Below, one piece after another: positions 1 to 8,528 of a stretch of 64,000 nt of DNA. The stretch's first letter is position 1. The number at the start of each line of letters is the position of its first letter. The stretch lies in the NCBI GenBank assembly GCA_964470865.1, contig CAYYFR010000008.1:3745-67744 (forward strand), read 5' to 3'. The notes under the pieces are model-generated. The model was not told the DNA's origin. It did not search any database and saw only the letters and a list, made by a program, of their open reading frames with translations. The position numbers were made by a program, and so were the translations under genes. This DNA comes from JAEUOS01 sp964470865. Lineage in GTDB: Bacteria > Pseudomonadota > Gammaproteobacteria > Burkholderiales > JAEUOS01.

Positions 1-1
1 G

Positions 2-256
2 CAAGTGCAATTGGCCGAAGTAGAACTGGTAGCGCAGCTCGCGCGAACCCAGGTAACGCTGCAACAGGTCCTCAACATGAAGGCCGGCGACATCGTCGGA
101 CTCGACCTCCAGCCAACTCTGGTCGTCGAGGTTGATGGTGTGCCGGTATTTGACTGCCGCTACGGCGTACTCAACGGCCACTACTCGATCAAGGTTGAAA
201 AAATGCTCACTGCCGGATCGCAGGACAACCCCACGGGAGAAGAACATGTCCACTGA
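2..256 (+). CDS. fliM: Flagellar motor switch protein FliM, C-terminal end (partial, enters from left edge)
   Basis: FliM forms part of the cytoplasmic C-ring, binds CheY-P and sets rotation direction. Only the last ~84 residues are present, open at the window start. They form the C-terminal SpoA domain, with recognisable FliM signatures such as LARTQVTLQQVLNMKAGDI, VDGVPVF and YGVLNGHYSIKVEK. The stop overlaps the next fliN start by 11 bases, the usual fliM-fliN coupling. A second fliM, badly damaged, lies at 3783-4406 on the other strand, so this copy may be the working one. Whether the rest of this gene is intact cannot be seen. Confidence 0.93.
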   Translation, partial: QVQLAEVELVAQLARTQVTLQQVLNMKAGDIVGLDLQPTLVVEVDGVPVFDCRYGVLNGHYSIKVEKMLTAGSQDNPTGEEHVH

Positions 257-698
257 AACCGCAGCAGGCGCCGGGATTGCGCAGTCCGGCAGCAATGAAG
301 ACGGTGGCGACCATTGGGGCGCAGCGATGGCCGAACAAAGCGCGGGTGAGGTCGAAACCCTGGCACCAAACGACACTGGACGCAACGCGCCGGCGATGTT
401 TGAGCAGCTCACGCCAGGCGGCGCGAAGAGCCACGTCAATGACATCAATATGATCCTGGATATCCCGGTTCAACTAACCGTTGAATTGGGGGGAACCAAA
501 ATACCAATTAGACATATTTTGCAATTGGCACAGGGATCGGTGGTGGAATTGGATGGGTTGGCCGGTGAACCGATGGATGTTCTTATCAACGGTTGCTTGA
601 TTGCCCAGGGCGAAGTAGTGGTGGTGAATGAAAAATTCGGGATTCGCCTCACCGACGTTATCACGCCATCCCAACGTATCCGCAAGCTGAACCGGTGA
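246..698 (+). CDS. fliN: Flagellar motor switch protein FliN, copy 1
   Basis: 150 aa. FliN builds the base of the C-ring and helps dock the FliH-FliI export ATPase. The N-terminal ~70 residues are variable; the C-terminal ~78 form the SpoA domain (DIPVQLTVELGGTKIPIR, then VLINGCLIAQGEVVVVNEKF). The last 78 residues match 68 of 78 with the second FliN at 3359-3790. However, this copy uses AT-rich codons (ATA, AGA, TTG, CAA, AAA) between about 480 and 650 where copy 2 uses GC-rich ones. Protein conservation with divergent codons suggests an old duplication or a separately acquired gene under selection. It follows fliM copy 1 with overlapping ends and faces fliR. Confidence 0.95.
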   Translation: MSTETAAGAGIAQSGSNEDGGDHWGAAMAEQSAGEVETLAPNDTGRNAPAMFEQLTPGGAKSHVNDINMILDIPVQLTVELGGTKIPIRHILQLAQGSVVELDGLAGEPMDVLINGCLIAQGEVVVVNEKFGIRLTDVITPSQRIRKLNR

Positions 699-990
699 AC
701 ACCGGTTCGCGCAATTTCGTTTCGGCAAGTATCACTGCTGGCCAAGACCGGCTCGAAATCAGCCAGGATCTGCGATAACCCATTGAATTGTTGAGGGTGC
801 GTTTCTGGACGCAAGTTCGTGCTCCCGATTTCCGGGCACAAGGTCCTGTGCCGGCTGGTTTTGCACATCCAAAGGGGGGAAAACGCTGCCGCTGCCTTAG
901 CTTCCCTTCCGAGCGCCCGTGACACACCAACCGACTCACACCCCAAAGCTGTACCGCCGCCTGGCCATTGCACAAGTTCGGTTCAACCGT
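699..990. other. Convergent spacer between fliN copy 1 and fliR
   Basis: About 290 bases with no supported gene. A perfect 7-bp inverted repeat with a 4-base loop (AACCGGT at 690-696, ACCGGTT at 701-707) overlaps the fliN stop. It has no T-run, so it is at best a weak terminator candidate. Nothing else is seen. Confidence 0.5.
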
Positions 991-1758
991 TCAGCGCATC
1001 AGGAACGCCAGGCTCTTCTCGATATGTGTCTGCATCGCCATGACCAGCCAGGGCGCCGCCATCCACAGCATCCACACGCCGGCCAAGAGACCGACCGGAA
1101 AGCCGAAGGACATCAGGTTCAACTGTGGCGCGGCGCGCGTCATCACGCCGATGGCCAGGTTGACCACCAGCAGCGCGGCCACGATCGGCAGCGCCAGATG
1201 CACGCCGATGCGGAAGATGTCGCCGCCCATCATGGCGAAATCGCGCAACTGCGAGGCACCGCCGCCGGGCATGGTGCCGACCGGAAACACCCGGAAACTC
1301 TCGACAATGCCGTTGATCACGATCAGGTGGCCATTCAGGGCCAGGAAGATCAGGCTTGCCAGCACACCGAGAAAGCTGCCGACCAAAGGCGTCTGGTCAG
1401 AATTCTGCGGGTCGACGAAGGTGGCGAACGACAGGCCCATCGACAGGCCCATCAGGTCACCGGCAAGTTCGATGGCGGCGAAGATCAGGCGCAGCATGAA
1501 ACCCATGGCGGCCCCGATGGCCACCTGCTGGGCCAGTACCCCGACGGCGTTCCATGAGTCGAGCGCGGCCGCAGGCAGCACAGGCAGGGTGGGACCGACA
1601 ATGATGGCGATGGCCATCGCCAGGCCGATCTTTACCTGTGGTGGTATGGCGCGATGGTTGAGTACCGGAGCGGTGCTGATGAGCGCCAGGATGCGGATGA
1701 AGGGCCACAGGAAGGCTGCGGCCCAGCCGAACAACTGTTCGCTGTTGATGCTGAACAT
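991..1758 (-). CDS. fliR: Flagellar export gate protein FliR
   Basis: 255 aa integral membrane protein of the flagellar type III export gate; with FliP and FliQ it forms the helical export channel inside the MS-ring. Family features seen: start MFSINSEQLFGWAAAFLWPF, about six hydrophobic segments, the LNGHLIVINGIVESF segment near the middle, and the MTRAAPQLNLMSFGFPVG motif near residues 205-225 that is typical of FliR/YscT/SpaR. Length is normal. It is last in the fliLMNOPQR operon; its start lies 16 bases downstream of the fliQ stop. Confidence 0.97.
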   Translation of the reverse strand: MFSINSEQLFGWAAAFLWPFIRILALISTAPVLNHRAIPPQVKIGLAMAIAIIVGPTLPVLPAAALDSWNAVGVLAQQVAIGAAMGFMLRLIFAAIELAGDLMGLSMGLSFATFVDPQNSDQTPLVGSFLGVLASLIFLALNGHLIVINGIVESFRVFPVGTMPGGGASQLRDFAMMGGDIFRIGVHLALPIVAALLVVNLAIGVMTRAAPQLNLMSFGFPVGLLAGVWMLWMAAPWLVMAMQTHIEKSLAFLMR

Positions 1759-1774
1759 GGGCGTTGCGCCGGGC

Positions 1775-2047
1775 TCAGCCGATCATGCCTGGAATGCCGG
1801 TGATCAGGCGGCGCATGAAGTCGACCATGGTGGCCAGCATCCACGGGCCGGCCAATACCATCACCCCGAACATGCAGATCAGTTTCGGAATAAACGAGAG
1901 CGTCATCTCGTTGATTTGTGTGGCGGCCTGGAAAATGCCGACCACCAGACCCGCCACCAGTGCGGCCAGAAGCAGGGGGGCCGAGATCAGCAAGGTAAGC
2001 CAAAGCGCCTCGGCGCCCAAGGTCAATACGGTCTGGGTGGTGAACAT
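1775..2047 (-). CDS. fliQ: Flagellar export gate protein FliQ
   Basis: 90 aa, two transmembrane helices; an export gate subunit. Typical FliQ signatures are present: an LTLLISAPLLLAALVAGLVV helix, then FQAATQINEMTLSFIPK, then a second helix. Full normal length. It lies between fliP and fliR but is separated from fliP by an unusual 125-base spacer that carries a two-hairpin element, whereas most neighbours overlap or nearly touch. Confidence 0.97.
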   Translation of the reverse strand: MFTTQTVLTLGAEALWLTLLISAPLLLAALVAGLVVGIFQAATQINEMTLSFIPKLICMFGVMVLAGPWMLATMVDFMRRLITGIPGMIG

Positions 2048-2077
2048 AGCGCTATCGGCGGTCAGTCGGGTGAGTGG

Positions 2078-2170
2078 TCTTGCGTAGCATTTGAGGAGTG
2101 AAATCGACCGGCACCGCCGGTGCTTTCATGGAAATCAATCCGGACGAAAGCAGGCTTTCACTTTCGTCCG
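2078..2170 (-). repeat. Two-hairpin intergenic element, copy C (fliP-fliQ spacer)
   Basis: Read on the minus strand, a perfect 10-bp stem (CGGACGAAAG pairing with CTTTCGTCCG, 2141-2170) is followed by a second stem built on CACCGGCGGTG (about 2111-2123) and a tail containing GCTACGCAAGA (2078-2088). Order, sequence and spacing match the elements in the flgH-flgI and flgI-flgJ spacers, including the same tail in the latter. All three lie in the transcribed orientation of their operon. Confidence 0.75.
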
Positions 2171-2172
2171 CC

Positions 2173-2949
2173 CTAATGGAAACTGGCAATCAATGACCCT
2201 ATCAACAGATTCCAGCCGTCGACCAGCACGAACAGGATCAGTTTGAACGGCAGCGAGATCATCACCGGCGACAGCATCATCATGCCCATCGACATCAGTA
2301 CCGAGGCGATCACCATGTCGATCACCAGGAACGGAATGAAGATCATGAATGCGATCTGGAACGCGGTCTTGAGCTCGCTGGTGACAAAGGCGGGCACCAC
2401 CACGGTGAACGGCAGGTCGTCGGGTTTCTCCGCCGCCGGGCGTTTGGCCAGTTTGGCGAACAAGGCCAGGTCGGGCTCGCGCACCTGCTTCAGCATGAAG
2501 GTCTTGACCGGCAGTTCGGCCCGTTTGAGCGCATCGTTGAAGCTCATCTGGTTGGTGCTGTAGGGCAGGTAGGCCTCGGTGTAGACCCGATCAAGTGTCG
2601 GGCTCATGACGAACATGGTGAGAAACAGCGACAGGCCGACGATTACCTGGTTGGGTGGCGCAGTCTGTGTGCCCAGCGCATGACGCAGGAGCGACATGAC
2701 GATGACGATGCGCGTGAAGCCGGTCATCATCAGCAGCACCGCCGGCAGGAAGGTAAGCGACGTCAGCGCCAACAGGGTCTGGATCGGCAGCGAATAGGTG
2801 GTCGAGCCGCCCGGCCCCGGTGTCGAGGTCAGGCCGGGCAGCGCCGCCGCCTGCGCCATGACACTCCCCGGCAAGATTGCCAGCAGGGTCAGGAGAACCA
2901 GGCAGGCCGGAACAGCGATGCGGCGCGGGGCAGGGAGCGGGAATTTCAT
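2173..2949 (-). CDS. fliP: Flagellar export gate protein FliP
   Basis: 258 aa. Core export channel protein, inserted with a cleavable signal peptide (residues 1-32, ending near SVMAQA) and about four membrane helices. Family motifs: LTSLTFLPAVLLMMTGFTRI, IVMSLLRHALGTQTAPPNQV, and the C-terminal block FLVIDMVIASVLMSMGMMML. Normal length. The start overlaps the fliO stop by 4 bases. Confidence 0.98.
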   Translation of the reverse strand: MKFPLPAPRRIAVPACLVLLTLLAILPGSVMAQAAALPGLTSTPGPGGSTTYSLPIQTLLALTSLTFLPAVLLMMTGFTRIVIVMSLLRHALGTQTAPPNQVIVGLSLFLTMFVMSPTLDRVYTEAYLPYSTNQMSFNDALKRAELPVKTFMLKQVREPDLALFAKLAKRPAAEKPDDLPFTVVVPAFVTSELKTAFQIAFMIFIPFLVIDMVIASVLMSMGMMMLSPVMISLPFKLILFVLVDGWNLLIGSLIASFH

Positions 2950-3362
2950 GTTTTCTTCAGAGCCCGTTCAAGCCAGACAGAGAACGCTGGTTTGGTGGCG
3001 CTGTCTGGCGCAATCACCGCGGTTTGCTCGGGGCGCGCCATTTGCGTGAGCGTGCGAACCTGGCCGGGTGCCACGCCCAGCACCAGCCACTGACCGGCGA
3101 TCTCGACTACCACCACCCGCTCGCGGGCGCCCACCGATTTGTCGGCGACGATACGCAGCGCGCCGCCAATGGCCGCGCGGCCCATGCCGGTGCGTTTGGC
3201 CAGCCAGGCCAGCAATAAAATCAATGCCAATACCAGGCCCAGACCCGGCAGCATCTGCAGCATGCCGGCGGGGCCGGGCAGCGGATCGGCGGCCACCGCT
3301 GCGGCGGGAAGGCATGCGCATCCCGTCACCCAGGCCAGCCATGCGTTGCGCCGCTGCATCAT
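2946..3362 (-). CDS. fliO: Flagellar biosynthesis protein FliO
   Basis: 138 aa. Small membrane protein that assists FliP assembly. It has an N-terminal signal-like segment (to about residue 25), one transmembrane helix (LPGLGLVLALILLLAWL, residues ~38-55) and a cytoplasmic domain with the conserved GARERVVVVEIAGQWLVLGV pattern. FliO is poorly conserved, so position between fliN and fliP supports the call. It overlaps both neighbours by 4 bases. Confidence 0.93.
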   Translation of the reverse strand: MMQRRNAWLAWVTGCACLPAAAVAADPLPGPAGMLQMLPGLGLVLALILLLAWLAKRTGMGRAAIGGALRIVADKSVGARERVVVVEIAGQWLVLGVAPGQVRTLTQMARPEQTAVIAPDSATKPAFSVWLERALKKT

Positions 3363-3790
3363 TTGTTGAGTTTCCGCATCCGCTCGGACGGGGTGATGAT
3401 GTCGGTCAGGCGGATGCCGAACTTTTCGTTCACCACCACTACCTCGCCCCGCGCGATCAGGCAGCCATTGATCAGCACGTTCATCGGCTCGCCGGCCAGG
3501 CCATCAAGCTCGACCACCGACCCTTGCGCCAGTTGCAAAATGTGCCTGATCGGAATCTTGGTACGCCCGAGCTCGACGTTCATCAGAACCGGGATATCCA
3601 TGATCATGTCGATATCGTTGGCGTGGCCATTGCCCGCAGCCGGCGCGAGCTGCTGGAACATGTCACTGGCCGGGTCTGCCGCAGGCGCGCCGGCAGCCTC
3701 GGTCGCACCGGCGTCGCCGGTGGCAGCCTGCTCGGCCATGGCGGCGGCCCAGTCGTCCTCGGGCGAGGGGGTATTGATCTGATCAGGCAT
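3359..3790 (-). CDS. fliN: Flagellar motor switch protein FliN, copy 2
   Basis: 143 aa C-ring protein in the expected place of the fliLMNOPQR operon. The N-terminal third is acidic and variable; the C-terminal SpoA domain (MIMDIPVLMNVELGRTKIPI onward) is complete and agrees at 68 of 78 positions with copy 1. The start at 3790 was chosen because it overlaps the upstream fliM reading frame by 8 bases, as in copy 1. Codon use is GC-rich like the rest of this operon, unlike copy 1. Confidence 0.96.
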   Translation of the reverse strand: MPDQINTPSPEDDWAAAMAEQAATGDAGATEAAGAPAADPASDMFQQLAPAAGNGHANDIDMIMDIPVLMNVELGRTKIPIRHILQLAQGSVVELDGLAGEPMNVLINGCLIARGEVVVVNEKFGIRLTDIITPSERMRKLNK

Positions 3791-4406
3791 GTGTGTCTCC
3801 GGAAGTGTCTTCATTCTGCGAAACGGCGATGATTTTCTCGACCTTGATGGCGGACTGCCCGTTGCGCACGCCGTAGCGGCGGCAACACCGGCTGCCACGC
3901 CTTGTTATAGCCATCCAGCACCAGCGCCAGCATGCGCTGGGTGATGCGCTCATCGGTCGGCGTGAAATCGCGCCTTCGACGCGGGTATTGATGCGGCTGT
4001 CGCCGCCGAACATGTTGTCAACCAGCGTGAAAACCAAGGTCGGATCGAAGATGATCGGCGAATTGCCGCGCAAGGGCTTGGTCTGCACGATATTGAGGTT
4101 GGTCGGCTGCACCAGATTGCGCACGAATTCACCATACTTCGTGACCCGCACCGGTCCGACCGGGATTTCGGGGCTTCTGCGCAGAAAGTTGAACAGGCCA
4201 ACCCGCAACGGGCGCGCGAAGCGCTCATTGATGATCTCCAGCGTGGGCATCCGGCCACGCACGATGCGCTCCTGCCTGGCCAGGTTGCAGGGCTTTGGGC
4301 CCGCGCTGGATTCGGGCGCGGCATCGACTTCATCATCGCCATTGACACCATTGACGCCCTTGAGAAGGGCATCGACTTCGTCCTGGAAGAGAATTTCTGT
4401 GGACAT
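3783..4406 (-). pseudogene. fliM: FliM, copy 2: internally deleted and frameshifted
   Basis: Reads as an open 207 aa frame against ~330 for FliM. Residues 1-145 are good FliM: an N-terminal CheY-binding-like motif (ILFQDEVDALLKG), then the middle domain to DNMFGGDSRINTRVEG. One base is then missing where family members read VEGRDFTP. The expected DFTPTDERITQRMLALVL continues in another frame for about 30 codons. About 120 codons are then absent, and the frame returns at YGVRNGQSAIKVEKI, the very end of the SpoA domain. The lesions restore frame by chance, leaving a missense stretch. Without most of the middle and SpoA domains it should not build a C-ring. Misassembly between the two fliM copies is possible. 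Confidence 0.85.
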
Positions 4407-4439
4407 GCTTGCCTGAAAGGTGCGCTTGGGAAAGCAGGT

Positions 4440-4955
4440 CTACTGAATGATGAACGACGAAAAATGCACATCGGTGACGCCGACTTCATCGTTCTTGGTG
4501 CCCGTTGTGCTGGAGTCGGCCAGCGCGGCGCGCGCCAGGGCAACCAGTTCCGAGGCCAGCTTGGCCTTGCCCTGGGGCGATGCGAGTTCGTCAGCGGTAC
4601 GGCTGGTGAGCAGCAGCAGCACCCGGCTGCGGATCAGCGGCATTTGAGCTTTCAGGGCCTCGCCAACATCGGCCGCATGTACTTCGTAGGTCAAGCCGAT
4701 CTGCAGATAGTGCTCACGTCCGGGGTCGGCCAGATTGACGGTGAAGGGCTCGAGCGCGGTGAACACCGGCGGCCCCGAGCGGGTCGCCTTCTTGGCTTCG
4801 GGCTTGGCGCCGGCCACATTCTTCTTCATCAAGAGGAATGCGGCGCCGCCACCGGCGGCTGCCAGCAGAACCAGTGCCGCGATGATGATGATCAGTAGTT
4901 TCTTGCCCTTTTTCTTCGGCGCCATGCCGGCGTCGGCGACTGCTGCTGTTGACAT
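4440..4955 (-). CDS. fliL: Flagellar basal body-associated protein FliL
   Basis: 171 aa single-pass inner-membrane protein that surrounds the stator and supports motor torque. A short cytoplasmic N-terminus with lysines (MAPKKKGKK) is followed by a membrane helix (residues ~18-40, LLIIIIAALVLLAAAGGGAA) and a periplasmic FliL domain (FTALEPFTVNLADPGREHYL). The start at 4955 has GAGGAG six bases upstream; an in-frame ATG at 5000 has no such site. First gene after the assembly gap in the fliLMNOPQR operon. Confidence 0.95.
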   Translation of the reverse strand: MSTAAVADAGMAPKKKGKKLLIIIIAALVLLAAAGGGAAFLLMKKNVAGAKPEAKKATRSGPPVFTALEPFTVNLADPGREHYLQIGLTYEVHAADVGEALKAQMPLIRSRVLLLLTSRTADELASPQGKAKLASELVALARAALADSSTTGTKNDEVGVTDVHFSSFIIQ

Positions 4956-5125
4956 CGATTGCTCCTCTGCGAGGTTGGGTCGGGCCGTGCCCGCATGCAC
5001 CGGTTGCCAGCCCGGGGAATCGGGCGAAAACCAGCTCCAGACGGCCTATTGTTGCCTTGCGGGAGAGCTGCCCAAGCGCAGAGAATGCGGTGCTTTGCGC
5101 CTCTTTTGCGCGCACCGGGCGCCGC

Positions 5126-5225
5126 NNNNNNNNNNNNNNNNNNNNNNNNNNNNNNNNNNNNNNNNNNNNNNNNNNNNNNNNNNNNNNNNNNNNNNNNNNN
5201 NNNNNNNNNNNNNNNNNNNNNNNNN
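5126..5225. other. Assembly gap, 100 N
   Basis: Exactly 100 unknown bases between the fliL upstream region and the end of fliK. The true gap size is unknown and the fliL promoter may lie inside it. The flanks do not obviously repeat each other. Confidence 0.98.
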
Positions 5226-5273
5226 GCGCTGTCTACGGCAGGGTTGACGGCAGCAATCGAACCGGTCGCCTGT

Positions 5274-6461
5274 TCAGGCGAAAGTGTCGACCAGGCCGCG
5301 CGCCGCTTGTGGGGTGCGTGCAACCAGACCGTCGATTGCGCTGCCCTGCAGCACCCCGCGTGTGACAAACGTTTGGCGCTGCCGTGCAGTCTCGTGCTCG
5401 TCACGCAACTGCTGGCCGAAGCTCTGGTCGCCGACGCTTGTCTCGCCCATCGAGATGCCGCTTTCGGCGAGCATTTCCTGCAAGCGGTGCAGGGCATCTT
5501 CGACCGCGACACGGGTTTCCGGCTGGGTCACCGCGAAGCTTATGACCGCTTCGTTGTTCTGCATTTCAATGCGCACCGAAATCGGGCCCAGATCGGCCGG
5601 TTTGACGCGAATTTCGGCATGTTCGATGCCATTCTTGGCAAGCCATGTGACCTGCTGCGCGGTTTCGTCGGCAAAACGTGGCGTGCCCACGCGCGACTCG
5701 ACCGATAGTGTGTGCGGCAGCGGCACGGCGTTGCGCAAAGCGCCGGCCTCGGCATGCAGCGGCGTCGCGCCCCATCCGAGCGCATCGGTACTTGCGAGAA
5801 GTGCGTCGAATGTGCTGCCTGTGGGCCGCGCTTCGGCGCTTGCTTTCGCAGTGGTTTGGGCAATGGCCGTGGGTTGATCGGCGCCGGCCGCAATTTGCGA
5901 GGCAGTCATGCGCAAACCGCTCAAGTCGGCGCGCAAACTGCGGCCATTGTCCGCTTGCAACTCGACAGTGCGACTGGCTCTGCTGCTGCTGCCGCTGCCG
6001 GCTTCCAGAAGAGTTGCTGTCGGATCGGTGATCCGGCCGTTGAGCGGATTGGCGCTCGCGTCGGCCGCGCCCGTCCGAGCCAGGATCGACGTCGCCAGCG
6101 TCTCCGGCACGGCAGGGCGCACCATGGGTGCCGGTGGCGTCCACAGGGACGGGAACTGCGCGGGATCGAGCACAGTGCCAGGCGTTCCGGCATCTATGGC
6201 AGTGTGTGCCATGCCGTCGCCTTCGACACCACTGGCCATCTCCGTGGCGCTGTGTGTCGCTGCCGTCGTAGCGCCAGGGGCATCGTCCGCAGACGCTTGC
6301 CCGGTGGCTTTGCCGGGGGCGGGAGAAGCGGCTTGCCGTTGGCGCAGGATATCGGCGAAGCGTGCCTGGCCTGGATCAGGTGATTGATCCTGCGCCTGAT
6401 GGGCGACATCGGGTTTGGGCTGGGGTGGTGGCGAATTGTTCAGGCTGGTAAGTGGCGACAT
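5274..6461 (-). CDS. fliK: Flagellar hook-length control protein FliK
   Basis: 395 aa. FliK is exported, measures hook length and switches export specificity through FlhB. The first ~270 residues are low-complexity and rich in Ala, Pro, Gln and Thr, as expected of the ruler part. The C-terminal domain (residues ~285-365) carries the hook-length motif with HAEIRVKPADLGPISVRIEM and a following RLQEMLAESGISMGE helix. It is last in the fliFGHIJK run, before the gap. Confidence 0.95.
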   Translation of the reverse strand: MSPLTSLNNSPPPQPKPDVAHQAQDQSPDPGQARFADILRQRQAASPAPGKATGQASADDAPGATTAATHSATEMASGVEGDGMAHTAIDAGTPGTVLDPAQFPSLWTPPAPMVRPAVPETLATSILARTGAADASANPLNGRITDPTATLLEAGSGSSSRASRTVELQADNGRSLRADLSGLRMTASQIAAGADQPTAIAQTTAKASAEARPTGSTFDALLASTDALGWGATPLHAEAGALRNAVPLPHTLSVESRVGTPRFADETAQQVTWLAKNGIEHAEIRVKPADLGPISVRIEMQNNEAVISFAVTQPETRVAVEDALHRLQEMLAESGISMGETSVGDQSFGQQLRDEHETARQRQTFVTRGVLQGSAIDGLVARTPQAARGLVDTFA

Positions 6462-6511
6462 GCTGGATTCCCGGTATCAATGAAGCGCTGAAAGATGTTC
6501 TCTTGGCATGC

Positions 6512-6961
6512 CTATTCGCCAAAAGCGAAGCGTTGGCCGCTCACCGCTCGCGCGCCGAATTCGTCCTGCTGCTTTTGCTCGCGGCGCCCGTGTGCACGTG
6601 ATTCAAGCGCATCGCGGCGGGCGGAAATGGCATTGAATGAACTGAGCGAGCGTTGCTGGCCTTGCCATTGGTTGCGCGCACTGTCGATCTGGTTGCGCCA
6701 GAATCCGACTTCGTTTTCCTGCTGCTTCACCGCTTCGTCGAGCTTGACCAGGAAGGCGCGAAAATTCCGCACTTCTGCTACCGCAGCGCCGCGGACCACC
6801 GCAGTGTCAAGGCGCGCGCGGTACTCGTCGCGGTAATTGACCAACACATCGTGTTTTTGATCCGATTCGCGCAAGCGGGCGTTGAGTTGGCCTACCTTGA
6901 TGGCAGCGGAATCGGTCTTGCGTTGGGCTACGTCTATCAAGGTGGCGAAGGATCTGGTCAT
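6512..6961 (-). CDS. fliJ: Flagellar export chaperone/stalk protein FliJ
   Basis: 149 aa, predicted almost entirely coiled-coil with regularly spaced charged and hydrophobic residues. FliJ sits in the FliI ring and links it to FlhA. The start at 6961 (MTRSFATLIDVAQRKTDSAA) gives a family-typical N-terminus; the frame runs open further upstream into fliI but that part is a shadow. Separated from the fliI stop by 124 bases, a longer gap than elsewhere in the operon. Confidence 0.9.
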   Translation of the reverse strand: MTRSFATLIDVAQRKTDSAAIKVGQLNARLRESDQKHDVLVNYRDEYRARLDTAVVRGAAVAEVRNFRAFLVKLDEAVKQQENEVGFWRNQIDSARNQWQGQQRSLSSFNAISARRDALESRAHGRREQKQQDEFGARAVSGQRFAFGE

Positions 6962-7085
6962 AGTTTGTCTCTCTGATGGGCGCGCGGATGGTTGATGTGG
7001 GGCGCGCGAGTGCTGCAGTGGTGGTGGTTTGAAAAGGCGGTGCTGCGAAGGGCGGCGACGCTGGGGCAACGCGATAGGCTGTGCC

Positions 7086-8528
7086 TCATGCGCCGCCGCC
7101 CACCAGATCGCGCAATTGCGCCTGGCTTTGCTCGAAGCCGGCGTGCTCATGGATGTCCTGCTGCAGGAAGGCCTCGAGACGCGGCCACAGGGCGATGGCC
7201 TGGTCGAGCACCGGGTCGCTGCCGGCCGCATAGGCACCCACGTTGATGAGGTCGCGGTTGCGCTGGTATCGCGCGATCAGTGTCTTGAACTGCTTGGCCC
7301 GCCGCACATCATCCGGTCGCGCCACCGCGTGCATGACTCGGCTGATGGACTGTTCGATGTCGATGGCCGGGTAGTGACCGGCATCGGCCAGACTGCGTGA
7401 CAATACAATGTGACCGTCGAGGATGGCGCGGGCCGCATCGGCGATCGGATCCTGCTGGTCGTCGCCTTCGGTAAGTACGGTATAGAAGGCGGTAATCGAC
7501 CCGGCAGCGCTGGCGTCGACGCCATCACGGGTTGAGCCGTTGCCGGCTCTTTCCACCAGTTGCGGCAGCTTGGCAAAAACCGATGGCGGATAGCCCTTGG
7601 TGGCCGGCGGCTCACCGATGGCCAGCGCGATTTCTCGCTGTGCCATGGCGTAGCGCGTCAGCGAATCCATGATCAGGAGCACGTTCTTGCCCTGGTTGCG
7701 AAAGTACTCTGCGATGGTCGTCGCGTAGGCGGCGCCCTGCATGCGCAACAGCGGCGGCACGTCGGCCGGTGCTGCGATCACCACTGCGCGCGAAAGACCA
7801 TCCTCACCGAGGGATTCCTCGATGAATTCCTTGACCTCGCGGCCGCGCTCGCCGATCAAGCCGACCACGGTTACGTCGGCGTTGGTGTAGCGCGCCATCA
7901 TGCCCAGCAGCACGCTTTTGCCCACGCCGGAGCCGGCGAACAGGCCCATGCGCTGGCCCCGTCCAACCGTCAGCAGCGCATTGATGGCGCGCACGCCGGT
8001 GTCCAGTGGCTGGCTGATCGGTATTCGATCGATCGGATTGAGCGGACGTGAGGACAGCGGCACCTTGGCCTCAATATCCAGCGCGCCCAGGGAATCCAGT
8101 GGCCGGCCCTGGGCGTCGAGCACCCGGCCCAGCAAGCCCACACCTACCGGCAGATGCTTGGTACGGTCCTCGGCGCGGCGCCACGGATGATTGCGGCGGC
8201 CCGGTTGCGGGCGCGCCACGTGCGAATCCGCCGCAGTCACCGCAGCGCCCGGGGTCAGTCCGAACACATCGGTGGTCGGCATCAGGAACAACTTGTTGCC
8301 GGCGAAGCCGACCACTTCAGCTTCGACCGGATTCATGCCGTCCTGACTGACCAGGCAGGTGCTGCCGACCGGCAGGCGCAGTCCGACCGCTTCCATCACC
8401 AGGCCGGCGACGCGGGTCAAGCGGCCCTCGGCGCGAATGGTCGAGACGGCCGCCAGATGGCCGCTGCATTGCGCAAGGAATTCCGGCCATGGATCGGGGC
8501 CGGGAGCGCCCGGTGGCAGGCTCGTCAT
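7086..8528 (-). CDS. fliI: Flagellum-specific ATPase FliI
   Basis: 480 aa. Hexameric ATPase, homologous to the F1 beta subunit, that helps unfold and deliver export substrates. Walker A is GSGVGKS at residues 199-205, the catalytic Glu lies in GERGREV (~227), Walker B is NVLLIMDSLTRYAM (~282-294), and the arginine-bearing C-terminal region is complete. The start at 8528 overlaps the fliH stop by one base, which indicates translational coupling. The C-terminus ends in LRDLVGGGA. Confidence 0.98.
   Translation of the reverse strand: MTSLPPGAPGPDPWPEFLAQCSGHLAAVSTIRAEGRLTRVAGLVMEAVGLRLPVGSTCLVSQDGMNPVEAEVVGFAGNKLFLMPTTDVFGLTPGAAVTAADSHVARPQPGRRNHPWRRAEDRTKHLPVGVGLLGRVLDAQGRPLDSLGALDIEAKVPLSSRPLNPIDRIPISQPLDTGVRAINALLTVGRGQRMGLFAGSGVGKSVLLGMMARYTNADVTVVGLIGERGREVKEFIEESLGEDGLSRAVVIAAPADVPPLLRMQGAAYATTIAEYFRNQGKNVLLIMDSLTRYAMAQREIALAIGEPPATKGYPPSVFAKLPQLVERAGNGSTRDGVDASAAGSITAFYTVLTEGDDQQDPIADAARAILDGHIVLSRSLADAGHYPAIDIEQSISRVMHAVARPDDVRRAKQFKTLIARYQRNRDLINVGAYAAGSDPVLDQAIALWPRLEAFLQQDIHEHAGFEQSQAQLRDLVGGGA

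Noticed and set aside
3950..4543. 197-codon alternative frame across fliM copy 2
   Set aside because: Arg/Ser-rich; it only reflects a shadow frame of the fliM N-terminal part and ends at once after the frameshift point.
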